A stretch of 64,000 nt of DNA from positions 124,001 to 188,000 of the forward strand of contig CM077832.1 of the NCBI GenBank assembly GCA_039720395.1. Direction: 5' to 3'. Position numbers and translations under genes: made by a program. How positions within the stretch are numbered: the stretch's first letter is position 1; the number at the start of each line of letters is the position of its first letter. Source of the stretch: Liquidambar formosana. Lineage: Eukaryota > Streptophyta > Magnoliopsida > Saxifragales > Altingiaceae. Under the pieces are notes generated by a model. That model was given only the letters and a program-made list of their open reading frames with translations. It was not told the origin of the DNA and searched no databases. Shown here in pieces: positions 23,340-35,638 of the stretch.

Positions 23340-25293
23340 TTAGAAACCATGCTTCCTTTTCTTCTGACCCTTGCCAACAGAGAAAGAACCTACAGTGTAG
23401 CGAGAATTAGAAAGCTCCCGAGGAATAGCAGCTCCAGAAGATCTCAAAACTTCAACCAACTCCGGAAACACATTTTTATTCTCTTCATTCACAAACACAA
23501 ATGCTCTACCCTCCTCTCCCAGTCTGGACGCCCTCCCAATCTGATGGACATACTCCTTAATCGAATTCGGCATGTCAAATACAATTACCTGTCTCACACC
23601 CAAGAGATCAACTCCCCGACCCAAAATCCCAGTAGCCACAAGCACAGGGACCTCTCCCACCAAGAATGTTTTCATGATGTCTCTCCTCTCCTTCATGGAT
23701 TTCTCCCCATGGATTGATAGAGCTTTCATCCCAGTGGTGACCTTTATTGCTTCAGACAATAGATCTGCCCCAAATCTCGAACCCACAAATACAACAACAG
23801 GTGGCATAAAATGCTGCTTGCTCATCAATATGTCAAAAAGCTTTTGCTTCTTTTGCTTTGACTCAACCCAAATAGCCAGCTGCTTCACAGCCCCATTTGG
23901 CCTGTTTCGCTTCCCAATGGAGACAACAACAATGTCTTTCATCATCGAGCTGGCCATCTTCTCAACCTCTTGTGGGATTGTGGCAGAATACATCAAAATC
24001 TGAGGTCGTGATAGAGCCCTAAAAATCTGCATTACCTGATCACGGAAACCCTTTTGGAGCATGCAGTCCACCTCGTCCAGAACAAGAGTCATAACATCAT
24101 CTAGTTCAATGTCATGCTTAGTTAAAAGATCAATTAGCCTGCCTGGAGTTCCCACAATCAGTTCCACCCCTTGCTGAATGCGGTGGAGTTGTCCAGCCAT
24201 GGCATCACCACCAACCACAAGTGCAGTTTTAAAGGGCAAACCCTTTCCAAGCAACTTAGCTTGTTCCTCTACCTGCATACATAGCTCTCTAGTTGGTGTT
24301 AGAACCATTGCTAATGGATTTTTCTGCTTCGAAAAGTGCTGAAGACGAAAATTTGCACAATGAGAAATAATAGGAACCAAAAAGGAAGCAGTTTTCCCTG
24401 AGCCTGTGTCAGCGGAAACAAGCAGGCTTTTGCCAATCAAAGCAGCTGGGATTGCCTGCATTTGGACAGGCATGGGCATTTCATATCCTGCAGCTTCTAT
24501 ATTTTGGAGGAGCTTTTGAGGAAGATTACAAGAAGAGAATGACAAAATGGGTGCAGAAAGAATGTCTCCCCTAACACAGATTTCAAGTTTCCTTCTGAGC
24601 AATTCAGTCTGCTCATTATTTAATTGAGATTCTGACTTATCACTACTGTCTGTAACATAAAAGCACTCATCAGTTGTGAGTACTCGTTTTGGAGGTGGGA
24701 GACCAGCTGGCAATCGGGAGTTGGCAACCCTGCATAGGAGAGCCTGTTTACATTCCAAGCTGCAAATATCATCATCTGTCTCATCACATATATACTCACC
24801 ATAGCGGCCACATATAACACACTGAGGCTCCCCTGGAAGAGCTTCTCTCTGGTCCCAACACCTAGCTTTGACATTATTTGCAGCATCGGGGACTGAAAAC
24901 AAATACATCAGGAAATGGATTTAAATTTTTTTATCTCAAACTACTTGCAAACTTAAAATGCAGGATGAAACCATCAACACTGATGTAAAGACAAATTATT
25001 TAAAACTTTTGAGTGATCACCACTGACAAGAAAAATCCTAGCTTCTATAAGCTTACTCAACAAAATCTTACATCAGGTAAAGTTATATTGGGATCAGGTA
25101 ACACAATGAAGCCAGAAATAATAATAACAAAACAAGATCTTCCAAGTGTTGATGGTTTCAGTTGATGCACTCCAAAAGTCACAGGAGTAAAACAAAATGA
25201 ATTTGGGAGGTCGGCCTTGTTACCTGTGGTCTCATCGCCATCTGTTACTACCATTGAACTTCTGCTTTGATTACCCTCATTTCCATCTTCCAT
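23340..25293 (-). CDS. RH41: DEAD-box ATP-dependent RNA helicase 41-like with N-terminal HIT zinc finger
   Basis: Two exons (25293-25224 and 24892-23340) encode an intact 540-residue protein. A HIT-type zinc finger spans about residues 48-71 (CVICGRYGEYICDE, then CSLECKQALL). Helicase motifs follow in order: Walker A ADTGSGKT 184-191, PTREL 223, GTPGR 271-275, DEVD 296-299 (Val where DEAD has Ala), SAT 326-328, ATGILGRGVD 443-452 and HQIGRASR 473-480. A basic KKRKHGF tail ends the protein. The zf-HIT plus DEAD combination and the DEVD variant match the plant RH41 family, slightly longer than the roughly 505 residues I recall for Arabidopsis. The general role is ATP-driven RNA unwinding; the specific substrate is not known to me. 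ATG 25293 (MEDGNEGNQ) was chosen because the upstream frame has no ATG. Confidence 0.96.
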
Positions 25294-28200
25294 GATTTGA
25301 ACTTGATACAAATCCCACTTAATATAGAGTTAGGATCATGCAAGCAAGGACAATCCTGAGAAATGCAACACCCCAAAGAAGAATCAGTGCTATAAAAAAT
25401 CTATAACGGATTAGATCTAAAGTACTTCATCCAAAAAAAAAAAAAGACGGATTAGATCAACAATTATTAAGTAGGTGAGAAACAAAAGAGTGCCCTACGT
25501 GTAGCTCTAATTTTAGCAACCGAGTGTTTATTCTGTATTTATCTAATCAGCTAGAATCTGAGAAAAAACACAAGCCCAAAATAGACCAATGAGGATAGAA
25601 GGTCCCCACATTTTTGGCAAAATAAACTGATCCAAGCTTAAAAAATTACATAGCTCTCAAAATTTAAAAAGTCAAGAATATTACTAACTTCAAGATATTT
25701 CATCAACTTATCCATTATCAAAGCTTATATTCAGACAATGTAACTAAAAAGATATGTGATTTAGTAGAGAACCTCTCTATCCAATTAGAAAAACAAAAAA
25801 TAGGGACAGAGGAAGGAATATACAATACTTAAATCCCGAAAAAGGGAAAGATAAAAACTTTGAAATTATTTATTAGGAAGACAAGCCACAACATGGGAGA
25901 GCAAAAAGTGATGAAGATGATGAAACAATGGTACTTTAGATTCTATTTAGTCATTGAAAAATGTGAGAAAATAAGATAAATAAAACTATTTAAACTTAAA
26001 GGACCAGTGAAAACTAAAATTAAAATTAAAAATCCCCTCAACTAAGCCTAGTTGAACTATATAGCATTGTTAAGTTTTTCACCAGCTTCATCACACAGAG
26101 GGCATAAAACCCAGACTCTGTTTTCTTTTCTTTCAATCCATTTTCTCGGCAACCCAATGGAGTGTTAGTCTCCCACCAAAATTGATAGATATTGTTGTAC
26201 ATCTGCATTCTAGCAACCAAAAGTTTCTTGAACAAAGCATCATTACCACAAAAATTTATGGCGGCCATGTATAATAATATGTGATACCTTCAATTTGAAA
26301 CACAATCAAGTGTTAATGAAACTGGAAGCAACATATCAACTTTTTTTTCCTTCTAAATTACATGGACAGCACCCTTACCGTAGTCACCACCCCACACTGA
26401 CCCTCCCTAACCCATCTGCTAGGTAGTGAAATCAAGTAATCAACTACAAGGATATATTTTAGACTTTAACTTAAACCTGTGAATTAAAAATGAATAAATT
26501 GAAGGTCTACAGTTATTATCAAGAGCTGTGCCAAACTATTGACAACTATAATCTAAAACTCTAAATTTGAAACTATATAAGATAGAAGAAGAAAATGCAA
26601 AGTTTGTAATTCCAACCAAATCTGTATTTCAGAATAAGCATTTTTCCCAATGAATGTATGACCACAATGACAAGAAAATAAAATTGAAATTAACATCAAT
26701 TTCATCAACATGTTTGAATTTCTATTTCTGAAGAAGTTTTAGCAATAAAATATTGACATTGACATTCAATATATATGAAAGATGGACAAAGCCCAAAGCC
26801 ATTAGCCATACCAAAACCAAATCAAAAAGGGTTCTCATCAGTCATCGATCAAAAAGAACTTTCATTTCCACAGTCTTGTACGATATTGATATTTATATTG
26901 ATCAAGAGGAGATCCAGGCCCCTGCCTATAGAATGAGACTAATAGGTGTTGGAAACATTCCACCCCCAACCCACAACCAAATGATACAAATATAAAACTC
27001 AATAACTCATGTCCCACTAAGCCCGACACGTGTTACAACAATAACAAAATTTCAAAAAAAAAATAATATATATATATATATATATACACAACAGTTTCAT
27101 TTGATATGAATTTGACCACTTCATCACAACCCAACAGTCATCTACTGAGCTTGATTGAAAGACCATCCCTCGAATCATTATAAAAACTATTTCCAAGTGT
27201 TTCAGGGTAAACCGGAATGTCACAAGTGCCCCATATAGATAGGAATTTGATATAATTTAAGTGAATGTAGCACGGGCAGCAGCTAATTAGGGATAAAATC
27301 AAGTAATTTAACCCTAGCTATTCAAGTTTGAGAATTCCAAAGGACCATAAATATTTAATAGAAGCGAAATTCGGACTCAATCATGCAAACCAGCCTTTTT
27401 GGTGCAGCAACAGTTGACTATTTTCATTGTACGGCTTTGATTACATGAACACTTCTAACTCCGGGCGCTGGTTTATCAATATAAATACAATACTGATATG
27501 CGTAAAGCTTACCCAGAAATATACAGACAAAGGGAATATGGTATTAAAACTGTTGTATGGGAAGATGAAGCCGATTGATGATCCGAATGCTGTAGAGTGT
27601 AGACTGCTATGACGATCCGCGCCGGGTAGTGGGTGAAGGAACCGACATAGATACCCCTCAAACTCGCAATTCGATCGGCCAACCAAGTCAACCTAATAAC
27701 GAAGGGGAACAGGATCCTCTGCCATAGTATGATTACTAGAAATCATATTACCTGTCCAACTTCCAACTCATCTAGTCCAAGCAAATGCATAAAACAACCT
27801 ACTTATTATGTCTTTTATCCAATTTTTTTCCTTTTGGCTAGCCACCTACTTACGTTGTCACATTTAAAAGATGCAGTCTAATTCCATCAACTACTCTAGG
27901 GCACTATTTTTGGCCAAAATGTCTTAGTGCCTGAGCTTTGGTGTTGACAGAAGAGCAAGTGCTAAAATGATGACGATTCCATGTCACGCATGTTAAAATT
28001 TACAGAAAGTTACATTCCTTTTATTTTACTGTTCACTGTAACAAAAACTTAAAAGGAACTTCCAAGTTTATAAGATTCCAATTGACGAAAACCCTTACCG
28101 ATATTAAGACTGTCCCACATCAGTTATTATATACTACAATTGACAAGAAAGTTTGAGTCTTTCAGTTTTCCTAGTTTTGAATCACGAATAAGCTTTGTTG

Positions 28201-29241
28201 AAAAATTAAATAAATATATGAATGTTCTTGACAAGAGTTTGAATTTAATTTCTAGCTTTTAAAAGAGATACAAGTTCTCATCTTTTTCCGTAAAACTAGT
28301 TGTCCATACTTCATGCCAAACAGGTCATTAAGGATTCGAGAAAAAATGTCGGAAAATCTAGAGAATTGATGTGGAAAAATTTCATAAGGAACCCAATTGA
28401 AAGGTCTGAAGAACAAAAGGATCTCCGAACAACATGATAAATAGAATAGTATTGATTATTATCAAGAGAAAAATGATATTTACATTATAAACCTTCAACT
28501 TTGACTAAACCTTGGTAATTCCAGAAGGGAAATCATTCACATGCCCTTCTTTCGGGTGTGTATTATTATTTCCTCATTCATTCCAGCCTAACTTGCCTCC
28601 CAGACATGCCCTTTATTGTGATGAATCACACTTGAAAAAGGAGAAGACATTCTGGTAATTAAGCAACATATATACTCTTTGGACGCTTATCTCCATTTGA
28701 CAATTCCTTTCGCAAAATCAGTCGCATGCAGATGTAATTGAACAAGTAAACCGTGATCAAGCAATATTAATCAAAAATTGATATTGAGGAGGATCAATAT
28801 AATAAAAAAAATTGAGCAAATTGACCGCTTCATCAGCATTGATTCAATTTACGCATCAAAGAAATGGAACGAATCAACAAATTTCCAGAATACAATGACG
28901 ACGAAGATGAGTCTTATAGTACTCCAATTCAACTCGGAGATATCGATAGCAGAGCTTGGCGTAAAAAAAAATAAGCATGATGGAGATGCGGAGAATTACC
29001 TGATCGGAGATGTCGCCGGAGAGTCACCTGGGAATATTGGAATCGAGTTGCAGAGCGACGGCGATTATACTTCCCTAGGTGCGTCTGCTGAGCAAAAGAA
29101 CTTAGGAATTTTGATGAGCTAAAAAATTGTGGGCGATGAAATGCAGCTATACGCCTATACTAGTTTATAACCCGTGCGTCGCATGGTGAGGTTTGTAAAA
29201 ATAAATATTGCGAAAAATATAAATTATATATATATATATAT
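25294..29241. other. Upstream region of the RH41-like gene; no confident gene
   Basis: AT-rich DNA with scattered short ORFs. A more GC-rich patch at about 27600-27720 and another at 28890-29120 contain protein-like frames and donor-like sites on the minus strand (for example GATCAG/GTAATTC near 28998). They may be distant 5' UTR exons. A TA microsatellite lies at about 27065-27090. I recognise no domain. Confidence 0.45.
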
Positions 29242-30226
29242 GGGTTAGGCTATTGCCACCACTCAAAATACTCTAAGCTCCCCAATATTTAAATTATTTG
29301 TGAAATTCTTTATATCTAAGTATAAATTTACCAATAAGGACATGTCTACTTAAAGACTTTAAAAATTTCCTCTCCCCAACCCACTCCACCCCCAACTCCA
29401 AAAACATTCCACCATCTATAGATTTTATGCTCTGACAAACCCTAACAACCTTGACATCAAATCCATATTTACATAAAAAATTAGTGTTTCTCATGTTATA
29501 TTGAATAATGGACAAAAAAGGCATTGATAGAGATGATATTAGTAATCAAAAGCTAAGTATTTATACACTTTTTTTTTAGTTTAACTTCAGTTTTTCGTAT
29601 GTTGAATTTCGTCTTGTTCGGTTTTTTGACTCCGAACATGTTTACAATGTTCATTTCTGTAACACCGAACTCTTTTAATGCGTTCTAGCTTCTAAGTCCG
29701 AACAAAGTTATTTTGTTCCATTTTTCAACTCCGAACAAATGGATATTGTTCGGTTATGTAACTCCGAACAAATGGATATTGTTCACCTGTAGGAGTCTGA
29801 ACAAAGTTGTGTTGTTTTATTTTAAAACACTGAATAACTTAACTATACAACAATTGAGAATTGTTCGTATATGCAATTGTGAATAGATTTTAAGTGTTCG
29901 TGTTTATAAGTCGGAACAAATAATAAAAGTTCAGTTTTAAAGGTCCGAATATTTTTATATTGTTCTTTTCTATAAAGCCGAACGTATATACTTTGTTCTT
30001 ACTAATAAGTCTGAACATATATAATATGTTCTTACTAATAAGTCCGAACATATATACTTTGTTCTTACTAATAGATCTAAACAGGTTGGGGGTGGGATGG
30101 AAAAATGTTAAGGAATTTTTTCTTAAGGGTATTTTAGGAAGATAAGGGGGTGCTTTCAGTAAAATATGAGGGGATTTAATTAGTGGGGGGCTTAGAGTAT
30201 TTTGAGTGGTGGCAATAGCCTGGCCC
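29242..30226. mobile_element. Mutator-like non-autonomous element (985 bp) with internal CCGAAC repeats
   Basis: Terminal inverted repeats of about 40 bases begin GGGTTAGGCTATTGCCACC at the left and end GGTGGCAATAGCCTGGCCC at the right, with CACTCAAAATACTCTAAGC shared inside. The flanks are TA repeats, so a 9-base TATATATAT duplication fits but cannot be proved. The middle (about 29590-30090) is an array of degenerate units built around TCCGAACAAATGGATATTG and TTC. There is no transposase ORF. Confidence 0.8.
29590..30090. repeat. Degenerate tandem repeats with GAACA...TGTTC palindromes
   Basis: About a dozen units of roughly 35-45 bases each pair a CCGAACA (or CTGAACA) word with a nearby TTGTTC, e.g. 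CCGAACAAATGGATATTGTTC-like units twice near 29733-29785. Each unit is therefore a small inverted repeat. The array lies wholly inside the MULE-like element. Confidence 0.7.
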
Positions 30227-30238
30227 TATATATATATA

Positions 30239-30412
30239 TAGGATGATGATTAGGTAAGCACGTGTTGATATATCTTATATCAAAACCTGCATTGGGAGTT
30301 GTACCTTGTGCATTAGTGAGATGTAAGGTGCATTGAATCAATGCAAAGGGTACAACTCCCAATGCATAGTGCTGATGTAACTTATATTAGCACATGCTCA
30401 TGGGATCACCTC
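30239..30412. mobile_element. Hairpin MITE, copy 1 of a two-copy family
   Basis: The arms of about 70 bases pair with each other: left GCACGTGTTGATATATC and GCATTGGGAGTTGTACC, right GGGTACAACTCCCAATGC and TATATTAGCACATGC. The flanks are TA-rich. It starts only 13 bases after the 985-bp MULE-like element. The same family recurs at 40703-40889. Confidence 0.75.
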
Positions 30413-31547
30413 TATATATATATATATATAATACACACTTGTAATGGTAGTTTAGATGGTAAAGAATCGCGACTTAAGAATCATAAATTTTAAATTAATT
30501 TCTTGGCTCCTTTACTATCGAATGCATGGACTTGTGGATGATTTGTGCATCATGGGGATTAATTGGGGCCTAACGGTTTGAAATATCTCTCGTTGGGCAA
30601 AAATATATTAGCACAATTTTTTAAGCATTTTTATAATTTTCTAAACAATTTGATATATTAATACATATTCTAGTGTGTCGCGTTTTCTTTTTTAATCATC
30701 ATTGTCTCTATTTGTTTCTCTTTCTGATTATAACTATTTATAATTTTATACGTTCAATTTTTTGGAAATGAGATTAATAGACATAAAGAAAATGAAAAAA
30801 GATGGTATAGTTTACTAAGTTTGGATTGAACATTGTACAGTGTAGGTTTTCAAATTCTCTTCCATAAAAATAAATAGATATGCAGTATACACCAAGTGTC
30901 AACCTACCTATACCGCGTGAAAAAGAGCAAAAAAAAAAAAAAAAAGTTAGAGAATTTACCTTTTGGTGATCACTTCTCAACTTAATACCAAACATGAAAC
31001 ATTAGTAATCCTTTTGAAGCATGTAAAGGTCAATTTGTAGTAAGTTGGCAAAGAATATTCTTTCTTTCGTATTAAGTAAAAGGTAATTTCTCCAAAAGTC
31101 ACTAAAAGTAACTTTCTTTTTGGGAAAATTACCTTTTAGTGAATCTTTCCTAACTTAATATGAAAAAAAAAAACTGACAGTTATTTTGTTGTAAGCATAT
31201 AGTTAATTTGTAGCAAGTTGATATATATTATCCTTTTTTTGGTATTAGATTGGAAAGTGGTCACTAAAAGGTAATTTTTACCTTTTTCTCTAACCGTTCA
31301 CGGATTCATCATGTGATTTGAAAAAAAAAAAAAAAAATTCATAAACTAACACGTGGCATCAACAGGGAGTCATTCCTCCGTTACACATATATATATTATA
31401 TAGATATATAGATAGATGGCATAGGGAGATCATGCCATACTTTTCACCATAAAGTGACACATGTCCAAAGAAGGGATCCAACGGTTAAAAGTCATCAACT
31501 ACTCAAAACTACGTTTGATAAACTTTTTTCCTGTTCTCTTTTTTTAC
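30413..31547. other. AT-rich spacer
   Basis: TA microsatellite at about 30413-30432, poly-A runs at about 30930 and 31320, and direct repeats of GGTAATTT and CACTAAAAG motifs. No ORF worth calling. Confidence 0.6.
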
Positions 31548-32544
31548 TTTAGGGGAAATTAGCAATTATCCCTATTAGGGGACTACTTTTAACCAAAACC
31601 TCACATTGGGTTTTTTTAATCTCCATAACCCCTTTTTTAATAGCTTTTTTTGTGATAAGGTAAGTAGCAATTTTTGTATACCTATTTTACCCTTTTTTTT
31701 TACTTTTCAATATTGTTTTTGCTAGAATTTTGAGAAGATCGGATTCTATGCAAGATGTATAACGGTTTTTTTTTGGGGGGGGGGTTCTATTAGTGGGAGA
31801 GGTGTTTTTGGGATATTGTCTCTTTCTCTTCATTTTAGCATTTCTGCGTTGCATTTAATTTTGGATTTGAATGTTCTCACTTATATCGTCTTCTCCAATT
31901 TCAATCAGCCATTTTCCTTGCCTTTTTCGAAGTTTGAAAAAAATTATGTTTTGGTTTTGTTTGTATTTTCTAAGTTCAGCAACAACAACGAGGGATTGAA
32001 AGGTGTTCGAGCATCAGATCCAAGTTTTCATTGTTTTCATTGCTTTGTTCTGAAAATTCTGAGTTTTCGACGTAAGTTTGTTGAATCGTTTGTGTTAAGA
32101 ACTCCATTTTTTGTTGTTCTAGTATGTTTTCAATTTAATCTCAAGGTTTTTAATGGGTTTAACAATAATATCACCAAATTTTGTGTTCATGTTATTTGTT
32201 TTTAGTGTGTTTTTGGTTGATTTTTTATACAGCCAAGAGGAGTAGATCAATCATTTTTGTCTTTTGCTGCATTTTTTCTGTTTGTGTTATTCACATATGC
32301 TGGTTTGTGTTGTTCACGCATGGTGTTTTTAGATGGTAGTAGGTGTAGTTCAATTTTTTATACTGATAACAATACCACATTACTATCAACAGTTCAGTAT
32401 ATGATTTTTTAAACATAGTGGATAGTAACATGTTACTGTTGGGTTTATGTTATAATTGATGGCATGTTTTCATACACACAAGTTTTGTGTGTGTTTCATT
32501 TCTATATATACAGTAATGTGATACTATTTGTTTTGTAAGTCAGG

Positions 32545-32745
32545 ATTTGACGGCTTTAAAACCAGCTGTCAGTGAAGAAAATTGTGATATTGTACTTATA
32601 CCCAGCACGAAACGACCATCGAGGAAGCCCAAAAAGAGTAGAATACCTTATAGAAGGGAGAAGATTAGATAAATAAAATGCAACAAATGTGGAAGGTTTG
32701 GAACCCATAATAAGAAGACATGCCAAGAACCAATTTCGTCCGCGA
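32545..32745 (+). pseudogene. MuDR-type transposase zinc-knuckle fragment
   Basis: The basic linker KRPSRKPKKSRIPYRREKIR is followed by a stop codon and then CNKCGRFGTHNKKTC, a CX2CX5HX4C zinc knuckle. Family knowledge: this linker and knuckle sit at the C-terminus of plant Mutator transposases after the SWIM domain. The stop and the missing upstream domains make it a pseudogene. Confidence 0.75.
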
Positions 32746-33501
32746 TGCTAGCTACTTTGAGTTGTTTTACCATTTTTTAAATGTTGGAGTTTGTTGGGAG
32801 GTTGATTCATAAAGTCCAAGTTGTTGCCTTGGTGTGTCATTTGTTTTTGTGTACAACTTATGAACATTAACTATCAAAGAATGATGTTACTGTTATAAAT
32901 GGGAAAAAATAAACAACATCACATTACACACCTGCTGCATTTTTGTTGCGAGAAATGCTGTTCCTCTTTATATTTATCCTTTAAAGTTTATACAATCAAT
33001 AGTAAATTGTTACCATTTTAAGTGAAGAAAGTAACCAGCAATACATTATAAGTGAATATCCGATTTCATCCTGCTGGCATTTTGATAGACATCACTACTC
33101 ATCTTTCACCATTATTACATTTTTCGAATTGGTAGTGAGAAATAATATCAATAGTAAACTATTATTGTTACGATTGTAAAAAATAAACAACAGCATAATA
33201 GTAATGAAATATTTGCACACCTCTATTCACATTTCAAGCGAATATCTACTTTTGTACAGACTGCCCATCACATTACTCATTGTCCACCCCTTTCTCTTTT
33301 CGTTTGTCCCTTTTAGTTTTTGGATATGTAATTAATAGTGGCTTGGCATCTCTTTTGTTTTTTTTAGCATCCTTAACGCGTATTCTTTTTGCTAATTTTG
33401 GTGTCTTTAAGTTGCCACCTTCTACTGTTGTTTCTATATGCAACAATGAATTTAAGTAATAAGTCAAATGGATAGCAGCTATGCGAGTGTAAAGCATAAT
33501 G

Positions 33502-33927
33502 TTGCAAAATATTATATGTGACAGTAACAGCATATTGTTTGAAACAAAAACATGATAGCAAAACACACTGTTGCAAAATATAATATGTGACAGTAATATC
33601 ATACTGCTGTAAACAAAAAACATGATAGCAAAAGCACATTTTTGCAAAATATAATATGTGACAGTAACACTATATGGTTGGAAACAAAAAACATGATAGC
33701 AAAGGCATACTGATGCAAAGTATAATACTCAACAGTAATAGCATACTATTTGGAAACAAAAACATGATAGTATAAGCATATTGATGCAAAGTATTAAAGT
33801 CAATAGTAATAGCATACTATTTGGGAAACAAAAACATGATAACATAAGCATACTGATGCAAAATATTATATGTAATAGTAATAGCATATTGTTGGATGCA
33901 AAACAAACATGAATGTGAAAGCATACT
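33502..33927. repeat. Tandem array, six copies of a 70-73-bp unit
   Basis: Each copy begins with G(T/A)TGCAAA(A/G)TAT, continues with CAGTAATAGCATACTG-like and AAACAAAAACATGATAGCA words, and ends AAGCATACT. Copies start at about 33502, 33571, 33642, 33713, 33784 and 33855. The array creates long repetitive ORFs on the minus strand that should not be taken as genes. Confidence 0.88.
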
Positions 33928-34535
33928 GATGCAAAAGCGTATTGATACAATTCAATTTTCCTAAAATCTGAAAAATTGGGAATAAAAACAACCCAAAGCA
34001 TATTGATTTACTCTTCCCAGTCTAAAATCTCAAAAAAGTGGAACAAAATCAACTAAAAGCACAGCGATTTACTATTCCCAACTGAAAATAAAAAAGCCGA
34101 CAAGAATTGTAATAAAATAGAAGCATTATACTCACTTCTTTTCGGCATTTTGCTTCTTGAAACGAATCCAAATCTCTTCAAATGGTTTTCGAAAAACAAC
34201 TTGAAACGCACGAACGGGGGTAATGAAACCCTAGAATTGTTGCTTGATACGTTTAGAAGGTGTTTTTTTCTTGTGTGGAAAGTGTATTTTGTTTGGGATT
34301 TCCTTCTATAATGTCACCAGAAACAATGGGAATTTGAAATCCCTAATTTTCGGGTATGAAGAGGATAGTGGCACAGTTGTAAATAGGTCAAACAGTAAAA
34401 TGAATAACTTTTTGGTCCATATGAGGTTGAAAGGGGTTTTTAAAAAACTGATTATTATTTAGGTCCTATTGTAAGATGAGTCTTATACATAGGGGTTATT
34501 ACCAAAATTTACTTTACTTTAATAGCCACACTAAC

Positions 34536-34980
34536 CCTATGTTTGGTTAGGGGGGAAAAGAGGAGGGAAGGAAAAAGGAGGATAGAAAAGGGAGGGATAG
34601 AGATAATTAGGTGTGTTTGGTAGAAGGGAAAGGAGGAAGGATGGAAAGGGGAGGGAGGATTGGAAATCCCTTATTTTCACTTTTTATAATCCCCCCAATT
34701 TTAAGGGGATGAGAAGAGGGAAAGGGGATTTTGTGGTTAAAATGACACATTTATCTCTATGTCCATAATAATTCATCTACCACTATTATAAATATGAGGA
34801 CAAAATAGTAAAATTAGTGTTTATTATTTCCCTTATTTCATTTGTAACAAACACACAGGAATGAAGGAAACTGCCTTTCCATCCATCTTACATCCATCCA
34901 ACCAAACAAATAGGGATGGAAATCCATTCTCCCTGCCTTTCCTTCCTCCCACTTTTCCATCCTCCTAACCAAACATAGCA
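34536..34980. mobile_element. Foldback MITE (about 445 bp)
   Basis: The ends CTATGTTTGGTTAGG and CCTAACCAAACATAG are inverted. The left subterminal part is G/A-rich (GGAGGGAAGG) and the right is its C/T-rich complement. The CTATGTTTGGT start recalls the Tourist-like element at 2758, but the flanks (CTAA and TTAG) do not give a clean TTA duplication. Confidence 0.7.
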
Positions 34981-35598
34981 TTAGACAAACCGATAAAAGT
35001 TATAACTAGCAGAAGAAGGGAAAAAAAGAAGAAGAAAAGGACAAATCAATGATGTTGAAGACATATATAGCAGCTTTGATAAATTTTTGTTCCACAAAAT
35101 CACTCTAAAGACAAAGTTTCATGGACGAAAAATGAAAAAAAAATGAGCTAGATGATCCGATAGAAAAAAATAAAGCAAAGGATGTGGCCGATTTATTAGA
35201 TGAAAGGGTTGCAACCACTAACCCAAAGATGATGAGGTTGAAATTTTTATAAGCAAACCCAAAAATAAGGTTTTGTTCTAGAAATTGGAGAAAATTTCAT
35301 GGACTTCCCTTTTCTTTTTAATATGGAGTAAATTTCCTTTTTTGGGTGAGTGATATCGGCAAATAAAAAAACATTGCATCCATGTTCCATATAGAGCATT
35401 GACTATTTTGCCCTTCTATGCTTCAGCAAATTGCTTATGGGATGTTAGAGCATGCAAGTTATTTAAGGGGCCAAAGTTGGAACATTAAAGTGGGTGGATC
35501 CATCATCCATGTATAATGTCACTTATCTTGATATTGATTAGCCCTATGAGCCTACCTCTCTTAATCCTTATTAGTTTGTAACACCACATGGCTCAGTT

Positions 35599-35638
35599 GC
35601 ATGGAAGTTCTTTTTATTTTTATTTTATTTATTTTTTG
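35599..35638 (-). mobile_element. Target duplication and tail fragment of a split SINE
   Basis: The 16-base GCATGGAAGTTCTTTT at 35599-35614 is repeated exactly at 37533-37548. Next to the left copy, on the minus strand, is an A-rich tail (AAATAAATAAAATAAAAAT) ending at 35615. This is the distal part of the SINE at 37409-37532, separated from it by the Mutator-like insertion. Confidence 0.75.

Larger units (their letters stand above)
31548..34505 (+). mobile_element. Degenerate Mutator-like transposon with transposase C-terminal remnant
   Basis: The region contains a frame (about 32545-32745) reading KPAVSEENCDIV, TKRPSRKPKKSRIPYRR and then IKCNKCGRFGTHNKKTC, the zinc knuckle that ends plant MuDR-type transposases. 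An in-frame TAA lies just before the knuckle, and the catalytic part is gone. The outer ends resemble each other weakly as inverted repeats (GGGGAAATTAGCAATTATCC against the complement of GGGGTTATTACCAAAATTTAC), so the limits are approximate. A six-copy 70-bp tandem array lies inside. Confidence 0.55.

Noticed and set aside
23349..24003. Plus-strand ORFs opposite the helicase
   Set aside because: Antisense shadows of the RH41-like coding exon.
26038..26268. 76-residue minus-strand ORF (MAAINFCGNDALFKKLL)
   Set aside because: No known domain, no splice context and no neighbouring exons; too short to support.
31816..32205. 129-residue Phe/Leu-rich plus-strand ORF
   Set aside because: Lies in the decayed Mutator-like element; T-rich composition and no domain.
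33273..34001. Repetitive Cys/Phe-rich minus-strand ORFs, considered as a repeat protein
   Set aside because: The repeats follow the 70-bp DNA array in several frames, so this is a DNA repeat, not protein selection.
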